From positions 1-56,548 of the forward strand of contig NZ_MPDK01000018.1 of assembly GCF_003144315.1 (NCBI RefSeq): a stretch of 56,548 nt of DNA. The letters run 5' to 3'. This DNA is from Sulfoacidibacillus thermotolerans. GTDB lineage: Bacteria; Bacillota; Bacilli; Alicyclobacillales; SLC66. Positions 51,657 to 56,548 of this stretch are shown here, one piece after another; positions within the stretch are counted from its first letter, which is position 1; the number at the start of each line of letters is the position of its first letter. The position numbers and the translations under genes are program-made. The notes under the pieces are model-generated. The model did not search any database. It was not told the DNA's origin and saw only the letters and a program-made list of their open reading frames with translations.

Positions 51657-52565
51657 CTAAGGCAAAGCACCTACGATGCGAATTTTTGCAGTTCGCTCGA
51701 CAGCCGCAATCTTTTGTTCCCACATTTGCATCTGACGTTGCCGAATGAAGGATTGAATAATTTGCGATTTCACTTGTGCATAAGGGAGCATGTGACGTTG
51801 CAATACGTCGAAGATCACATAATTTGCACCAATGTGTATTGCTGAACTGGGTTTGCCAATCGGTGCTGCCATGAGCGTTTGTTGAACCGCCAGAGGAAGT
51901 GAAACGAGCGGTTTATTTGTCCACTCAAAGATCGCTGAAGATGACCCTCGACTAAGTTCTGGTACCATTTGTTCGACTTGTTGTACACTATCACCTACTA
52001 CTTGTTTAACAGTTACGTTTGTAAAATACGCAGGGTGAGAATGATAAAATTTTTCTAATTCTGTGTTTGATGGAGCTGCCACTGTGAGATGTTTTTGATA
52101 TGCCTCAATTGCCAAGCTAGCGCGCGCCCAATTTGCTAGATCCATTTCGCTAATGTGAAAATGGTCTAGACTCTGGTTAAATGCTTGCTCACTTCCATGA
52201 TAGCTATACAGCGTAATTTCACGTTTGAACTGCTGAACTAACGATACAATTTGCACGTTCGAAACCGCAGGTTGGGATTTCATAATTTGTGGCAATAAGA
52301 CCTTGTATACGGAAATGTAGACTTTTAGAAACTGACTCTTCATTGCCCCCGTGAGAATCGCATGAGGTTGCATCAATCGAACTTGCATATCTAGCGCTTG
52401 AATGAATTCCGAACGTGAAATCACTCCCCCTTGATAAACGGCGATCGTCGAAGTCCTCGGTAATAAATGTAAACTTTCATTAGTCTGTGCTGAACATCCC
52501 ACCAGCAATCCACTGAATCCCCATAGACTCATGTAGAAAAGTAGTTTTTGAAGACGGTTCTTCAT
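51657..52565 (-). CDS. PrsA/SurA-like lipoprotein with reduced PPIase region
   Basis: Lipoprotein of 302 residues: signal peptide with lipobox LLVGC near 20-24, a SurA N-type helical chaperone region (GGVISRSEFIQALDMQVRLM ... near 47), then an N-terminal-to-parvulin linker and a C-terminal helix. The parvulin (rotamase) region near 175-255 is shorter than normal and lacks the usual HILV and GG motifs, so isomerase activity is doubtful. ATG at 52565 has GGGGAG upstream. It lies directly after the glucoamylase, separated by a hairpin, so it could help fold that secreted enzyme, as PrsA does for amylases. Confidence 0.72.
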   Translation of the reverse strand: MKNRLQKLLFYMSLWGFSGLLVGCSAQTNESLHLLPRTSTIAVYQGGVISRSEFIQALDMQVRLMQPHAILTGAMKSQFLKVYISVYKVLLPQIMKSQPAVSNVQIVSLVQQFKREITLYSYHGSEQAFNQSLDHFHISEMDLANWARASLAIEAYQKHLTVAAPSNTELEKFYHSHPAYFTNVTVKQVVGDSVQQVEQMVPELSRGSSSAIFEWTNKPLVSLPLAVQQTLMAAPIGKPSSAIHIGANYVIFDVLQRHMLPYAQVKSQIIQSFIRQRQMQMWEQKIAAVERTAKIRIVGALP

Positions 52566-52605
52566 TCATCTCTCTCCCCATGTTCACGCGACGCGCTTCG
52601 TACGA

Positions 52606-52640
52606 TGTAGGGTGCGATCTTAATAAGATCACACCCTACA
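52606..52640 (-). terminator. Hairpin after the glucoamylase gene
   Basis: A 14-bp stem (TGTAGGGTGCGATC and near-complement, one mismatch) with a 7-base loop, just past the glucoamylase stop. No U-run, so it may reduce rather than stop transcription into the lipoprotein gene. Confidence 0.5.
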
Positions 52641-52647
52641 ACTTGGA

Positions 52648-55557
52648 TTAAGGCTGAGAAATCCACGGATTGTAGTTATTCCCGTTGTTGTTATCCCATG
52701 TTCCCGCTTGGTTGTAGAATGCTGCATTTAACTGACTTCCTGACGGAACAATGATGTTTGCCGCCCAGTACCCGTTTCCTAGGTTCGTCATCGGTGTATT
52801 TGTGACCCCGTTCCAATTGTTATACCCCCAGTGTAAGGTGATAGAGGTCGTCGCAGAGGAGGTACTTAAAGAACCATCGTAATAAATCGTGGCAGGTTGT
52901 CCCCCAACCAAGGGATTCGGCCAGGTATCTATCGGTGACGCAACAGGAGTATGGCTACCTGAGTTAATCGTGTAATTCCAATTCCCCCCGCCATTGTTAT
53001 CCCATGTTGTCTCACCTGAATTTGTAAAGGCAAAATTTAGTGATGTAGCGGTCGTTGGAACACTGATTGTCGTCTCCCAGAAGCCATCCGGTCGCTGAAT
53101 CATCTGCTGATTCATCGGATTCACCCAATTGTTATAGCCCCAATGTAAGTAGATGGGGTTGGAACCTTGCAGTGGACTTCCATCGTTTGCAGGATTGTAG
53201 AAGATGGTCAATGCGTCACCCTGAACGAGTTGATTTGAATTTAAATCGACTGTATATCCTGAATGCGGCTGATATGCGTTCGCCACAAAGTGGTCATACA
53301 CCGTCATCGGCATGCCCGGCAATTGACTATTTCCAGCATTAAAATTGGCTTGAGCCGCCACAAGTGAAATATATTGTGCCATTGACCAATCGAGCGGGTT
53401 CATCGAATTGGCTGGCGTCCCCGCAGTGTACCCAGACGGTGGATTGTTCTGCCAAACTTGTTCAGGAATCATGTAACTGCCATTTGCAAAACTTTGCATA
53501 TCGGTGATGTAAGAGCTCACAGAGTGGCCCAATAAAAATTGATCTTGCGCGTATTCAGCAGTTAAAATCGGCCATAATCCACCAATCCCACCTGTGCCAT
53601 CAAAATTAGCACCTGTCGACGTAGAACCATATCCGTCATGGTTATAACGGAAAAACGAGATGCTTCCGTTGGGGAAAGTCTCCTCTAACGAGCCAGCAGA
53701 TTCACCAGCATTCGGGTTAGCAGTGACAGCAAGAGAACTCGTAATGTAGGGACTTTGTGCTGATTTGATACCCAAAATCGCCAATTGTAAGTAGCCGTTA
53801 TCGACGATTGCATTTTCGTTATAAGTTCCTCCGCCATTGGCAATGGTGACACTAGCACCATTGTTTGGGTTAGCACCAGGAGCAATGCGAATAAAATACT
53901 GTCCATTGCCAAATGGTCCATTTGTCGTATAAGTCCAATCTGGAATCAACGCAGCCCAGTAGTCTGCAGTATGTTGGAAGAGTGCCGCATTTGTTGTATC
54001 GCCGTTCAATGCGGCAATTTTAGAAGCTAAATACAGACCCGCCACTTCAGCTGCCATCGTGGAAGGGGAGTATCCCGCATTTTCTTCCCAGCGTTCGAGG
54101 GGAGTATAAGGCCCATTTGCCACAAGATATTTAGCAGCTGGAAGAATGTGATCCGCATAGGTTGTTGCGTTTACGGTACTGGGATCATAATTGCGCAGTT
54201 TCCATGCAAGAATAATCGGATAAGCGGTCTGATCCATCTCTACGCCTGTCCAAAAAGGAATCCCATTGACAAAAGAATTTTGTGGAAAATGTCCATCACT
54301 TTCTTGCTGATCGTTAAACAAAAACCATAGCGCGGCATCAGCATCTGCTAAATCTCCATCTAAAATCATTGCGCTCGCACTATTGTATAAATCACGTGCC
54401 CACGCCAGGTGATATCCCTCGTCTCCAGGTCCATTCGTATTGCCCCATGGTGTCCCGATCCCAGCCACAATAGCCCCTGTACTCGGATCCTGAGCAGCTT
54501 TCAACACCATCGTTGCCATATTGTATTGCTCTCCGCCAATGCCTCCATATTGATTGAGGCTGCTCTCATAGTTGTTCCATTGGCTGATGTATGAATTTTC
54601 CGTGGCACCTGGATTGCTGGCGAGATTCGTTAGCTCATTGGCCGCATTACTTTCTGCAGCAGCTGCAGTCGCTCCAAAGCCAACTACGACATCAAACGTG
54701 ACACTGGTCTGATTGGCAACCGGATTTAAATTAAACTCCCCCATATTTGCCACATTTCCATTTTGAGCTAAATCATAGGCATCCGTCATCGTATAACTTG
54801 GTGTACTGCCCCCGAGCAAATTGGTCAATCCATCATTGACTCCAACAAAACCATTTGAAAGCATCAATGTGTTATTCTGTGTTAGCCACCCTAGTCCATT
54901 CCCTACTGCCAATGCAGATGCATTGCTCGCGTTACCGCCAGTATCTTCCCCGGTAGTGACCAACATGTCTTGGCCATTATAATCGACTGTCTGTCCTGTA
55001 TCGTTGTTTCCGTTCCCATATTGAGCTGGGTTTGCGTACACATACAGTAAATAATCTCCCAAAGTTCCCTTCAATGCAGTAAATGTCACTTGCTGAATAA
55101 CCACTGGACTGTTCGGATCTGTATAGATTGTCTTTTTGATCTGCCAATCACCATTGGTTCCAGTATTGGTAACATTCCATGCTAAAGCGTTATTGTTTAC
55201 TAAGGTCACCGAATGCGTAGAGTTGGAACGTTCTGTTTGATCCCACGTATTCCCTGCATCCCCGACGATAAATTGCAAATCTTTATAATCTGGCGTGTCT
55301 ACCCATGGATAAAACATTTCCGTAATCACGCCATTTGCTCCCGTGAACCATACATCGTCCGCTGTGCTTGCAGGATTCTCCGCTCGCCCTAAAAACGTCT
55401 TGTTTGACGGAGCCCAAGTTGCCCCATTCCCAGGCCCGTCCGGTGCCGTCCCCGTATTAATTGTTGCCGCAGAAACTCCCGGTAAGATCGATGTGGATAA
55501 TGCAAACAGAATTCCGAATGTCAAAAAAAACCGTCTGCCCCATCGTGTTTCCAACAT
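52648..55557 (-). CDS. Secreted GH15 glucoamylase with two starch-binding domains
   Basis: Extracellular glucan 1,4-alpha-glucosidase, 969 residues. Signal peptide 1-30 (cut after GVSA). Next comes a beta-sandwich of about 270 residues, then the (alpha/alpha)6 GH15 barrel: GYHLAWARDLYNSASAM near 381-397, catalytic acid Glu near 491 in LERWEENAGYSPST, LWPILTAEYA near 661, and catalytic base Glu near 699 in IPEQVW. The C-terminus carries two CBM25-like starch-binding repeats (about 766-866 and 877-966), each with HWGYNNW and a WDNN motif. ATG at 55557 has GGGAG(GGAGC) upstream. Its glucose and dextrin products feed the mal operon at 249-8744. Poor in Lys and Arg, as secreted acid-stable enzymes often are (inference). 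Confidence 0.93.
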   Translation of the reverse strand: MLETRWGRRFFLTFGILFALSTSILPGVSAATINTGTAPDGPGNGATWAPSNKTFLGRAENPASTADDVWFTGANGVITEMFYPWVDTPDYKDLQFIVGDAGNTWDQTERSNSTHSVTLVNNNALAWNVTNTGTNGDWQIKKTIYTDPNSPVVIQQVTFTALKGTLGDYLLYVYANPAQYGNGNNDTGQTVDYNGQDMLVTTGEDTGGNASNASALAVGNGLGWLTQNNTLMLSNGFVGVNDGLTNLLGGSTPSYTMTDAYDLAQNGNVANMGEFNLNPVANQTSVTFDVVVGFGATAAAAESNAANELTNLASNPGATENSYISQWNNYESSLNQYGGIGGEQYNMATMVLKAAQDPSTGAIVAGIGTPWGNTNGPGDEGYHLAWARDLYNSASAMILDGDLADADAALWFLFNDQQESDGHFPQNSFVNGIPFWTGVEMDQTAYPIILAWKLRNYDPSTVNATTYADHILPAAKYLVANGPYTPLERWEENAGYSPSTMAAEVAGLYLASKIAALNGDTTNAALFQHTADYWAALIPDWTYTTNGPFGNGQYFIRIAPGANPNNGASVTIANGGGTYNENAIVDNGYLQLAILGIKSAQSPYITSSLAVTANPNAGESAGSLEETFPNGSISFFRYNHDGYGSTSTGANFDGTGGIGGLWPILTAEYAQDQFLLGHSVSSYITDMQSFANGSYMIPEQVWQNNPPSGYTAGTPANSMNPLDWSMAQYISLVAAQANFNAGNSQLPGMPMTVYDHFVANAYQPHSGYTVDLNSNQLVQGDALTIFYNPANDGSPLQGSNPIYLHWGYNNWVNPMNQQMIQRPDGFWETTISVPTTATSLNFAFTNSGETTWDNNGGGNWNYTINSGSHTPVASPIDTWPNPLVGGQPATIYYDGSLSTSSATTSITLHWGYNNWNGVTNTPMTNLGNGYWAANIIVPSGSQLNAAFYNQAGTWDNNNGNNYNPWISQP

Positions 55558-55676
55558 CAGTTATGCTCCCTCCCTTTCATTCCTGTAATTTCTTTTGTGT
55601 TGTACTGAACTGTGCATAATTTATTCCTTTTTGCTCCCCCTTTACTTAATGGCTGGGGATTGTTCACCACCTCCTA

Positions 55677-55690
55677 TGATTGCGCTTTCA
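55677..55690 (-). promoter_or_regulatory. cre-like site upstream of the glucoamylase gene
   Basis: Minus strand TGAAAGCGCAATCA matches the catabolite-responsive element consensus (TGWAARCGYTWNCW) at 13 of 14 positions. It lies 120 bases before the start codon. Otherwise 55691-55900 shows only A/T-rich sequence with no convincing promoter. Confidence 0.4.
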
Positions 55691-55909
55691 ACGAACATTT
55701 GACCTCATAAAATACAAAATTATTAGATAACAATAGTCATCTGCCCGCTTACTCTATGAGAATGATCCATGCTATCTACGATAACATTACAGAGTTCAGA
55801 TAATACAGTAGGTTTGTTTTTACATTAAACTATTCCAATAGAGAAATCAACAATTCACAGAACTTTTTTCACGCATTTTTAGCTCCCTCCGCGAATTATC
55901 GACATGAAA

Positions 55910-55950
55910 ATCTCCCCTCGTTGGTGAAAAAACTCACCAAGTGGGGAGAT
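55910..55950 (-). terminator. Second hairpin downstream of the ferredoxin-like gene
   Basis: Stem built from ATCTCCCC/GGGGAGAT outside and TTGGTGA/TCACCAA inside with a short A/T loop. On the minus strand it is followed by TTTTCAT. A back-up terminator before the glucoamylase upstream region. Confidence 0.6.
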
Positions 55951-56003
55951 ACCTGCGAATTTTATAAGAAGCACTCCTACTCGCTTGTTTAACAACTAAA
56001 ATA

Positions 56004-56037
56004 CAGTTTACTCGCTTTCGCTAAAGCGAGTAAACTG
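56004..56037 (-). terminator. Intrinsic terminator overlapping the end of the ferredoxin-like gene
   Basis: Perfect 14-bp stem (CAGTTTACTCGCTT and complement) with a 6-base loop. It includes the last codons and stop of the gene, and TATTTTAGTTG follows on the minus strand. Confidence 0.75.
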
Positions 56038-56439
56038 ATAAGGAAGAAGTGACTTTGGAACGTGAGCAAGAGTTCCTAACTCTCTCGTCGCTTCCGCCCA
56101 AGCAAGCAACTCGTGATAGGGCTCTTCCGTAGAAAATCCACCAAACCATAGTTGAACATCTTTACTAAGAATGCTGACCACATTCGCAATGTCGCAAGGT
56201 CCCAGACAGCCACTAATCGTCAATTGCACTGTTTTCAACAACTTTCTTTCCTTCCAAGTCTTTTTCAACCACTCTAATGGAATGGCTGGCCTGCCCTTAT
56301 CTGTTCTCCCACAACAACAACCGGAGCAAACGACAACTTGTGCTAGTACCTTCCGTTTTGTTGCTATGTACCCTTGAACTTCTATTTCTTCTGTCTCCAC
56401 TCTGGCAACCTCCTTGTCTGTGAACACATGGATCTTCAT
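56008..56439 (-). CDS. Thioredoxin-like [2Fe-2S] ferredoxin domain protein
   Basis: A 143-residue protein with the thioredoxin-like [2Fe-2S] ferredoxin pattern: CSGCCCG near 38-44 and GCLGPCDIANV near 77-87, giving Cys at about 38, 41, 42, 43, 78 and 82. Between them lies RPAIPLEWLKKTWKE. Similar domains occur in stand-alone proteins next to cobalamin genes and in electron carriers. No such genes are in view. ATG at 56439 has AGG about 17 bases upstream, not ideal, so the start is provisional. The stop codon lies inside a terminator hairpin. The gene begins about 40 bases from a group II intron end. Confidence 0.78.
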   Translation of the reverse strand: MKIHVFTDKEVARVETEEIEVQGYIATKRKVLAQVVVCSGCCCGRTDKGRPAIPLEWLKKTWKERKLLKTVQLTISGCLGPCDIANVVSILSKDVQLWFGGFSTEEPYHELLAWAEATRELGTLAHVPKSLLPYQFTRFSESE

Positions 56440-56477
56440 ACTAACATGTTTTCGAGCCTCTCACTCAATACCGACTA

Positions 56478-56548
56478 ATCGAGTAGGAGGGGGCGGCTAG
56501 CCCCCGACCTCTCACACCACCGTACATGCGGGTCCGCATACGGCGGTT
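56478..56548 (-). mobile_element. 3' end of a group II intron (domains V and VI)
   Basis: The minus strand entering from the right edge reads a domain V-like hairpin: ACCGCCGUA pairing with UACGGUGGU, and AUGCG/CGCAU closing a four-base loop. Then come GUGUGAGAGG and a domain VI-like stem GGGGGC/GCCCCC, ending UCCUACUCGAU. The CGC in the 5' strand of domain V resembles the catalytic triad of class C introns. The reverse transcriptase and domains I-IV would lie beyond the window. The exact 3' splice point near 56478-56484 is not certain. Confidence 0.65.

Noticed and set aside
1-56548. CRISPR arrays, tRNA genes, insertion sequences, riboswitches
   Set aside because: No regularly spaced direct repeats, cloverleaf genes, transposase motifs or recognised riboswitch cores were seen on reading both strands; short or degenerate ones could be missed without computation.

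Overview
The window looks like chromosome from a Gram-positive, low-to-mid GC Firmicute, most likely a spore-former of the Alicyclobacillus/Bacillus type. The grounds are strong Shine-Dalgarno (SD) sequences with many GTG and TTG starts, sigma-A type promoters, lipobox lipoproteins, LacI-type control of sugar genes, and phenylacetate and gentisate catabolism. A secreted glucoamylase and maltodextrin transporter would suit a starch-using, perhaps acidophilic, heterotroph. That placement is inference.

Layout. 1-248: what looks like an rRNA-operon promoter and leader firing left off the window. 249-8744 (minus): a maltodextrin operon, malE-malF-malG-LacI regulator-GH13-GH31, with a promoter and two LacI-type operators at 8801-9016. 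9197-13011 (plus): amino-acid permease, HisC-like aminotransferase and D-2-hydroxyacid dehydrogenase. 13200-15668: an EAL-domain protein, then a 51-residue exported peptide gene divergent from a helix-turn-helix/TPR regulator with a perfect inverted repeat between them, a probable peptide quorum-sensing module. 15703-21578: Crp-family regulator, SSS symporter with DUF3311 partner, DinB-like protein, PPK2, an unknown protein and a half-size chromate transporter.

21716-33474 is a phenylacetate (paa) region: paaABCDK, paaH, a degenerate paaH paralogue, thiolase, aldehyde dehydrogenase, paaG and an EamA exporter, with TetR regulator paaR and a divergent thioesterase. Three copies of one palindromic motif mark the probable PaaR regulon. 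paaE, paaF and paaZ are absent from the cluster. 33572-42419 is a gentisate-type aromatic operon: PaaK-like CoA ligase, gentisate dioxygenase, fumarylpyruvate hydrolase, a DinB-fold protein that may be the maleylpyruvate isomerase, a flavin hydroxylase, an orphan small protein and an MFS carrier, behind two IclR regulators.

42571-48016 is a ribose-type operon (rbsR-D-B-A-C-K) with two identical-core operators and an unusually short, single-domain ATPase. 48236-49807 (plus) holds an EamA and a YitT-type membrane protein. 49843-55557 (minus) holds a chemoreceptor, a PrsA/SurA-like lipoprotein and a secreted GH15 glucoamylase with two starch-binding domains. 56008-56439 is a thioredoxin-like ferredoxin. 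The last ~65 bases look like the 3' end of a group II intron entering from the right.

Functionally the window is a catabolic block: starch is cut outside the cell, maltodextrins are imported and hydrolysed inside, and ribose and two classes of aromatic acid have their own regulated operons. Many start codons were chosen by SD position and are inference.
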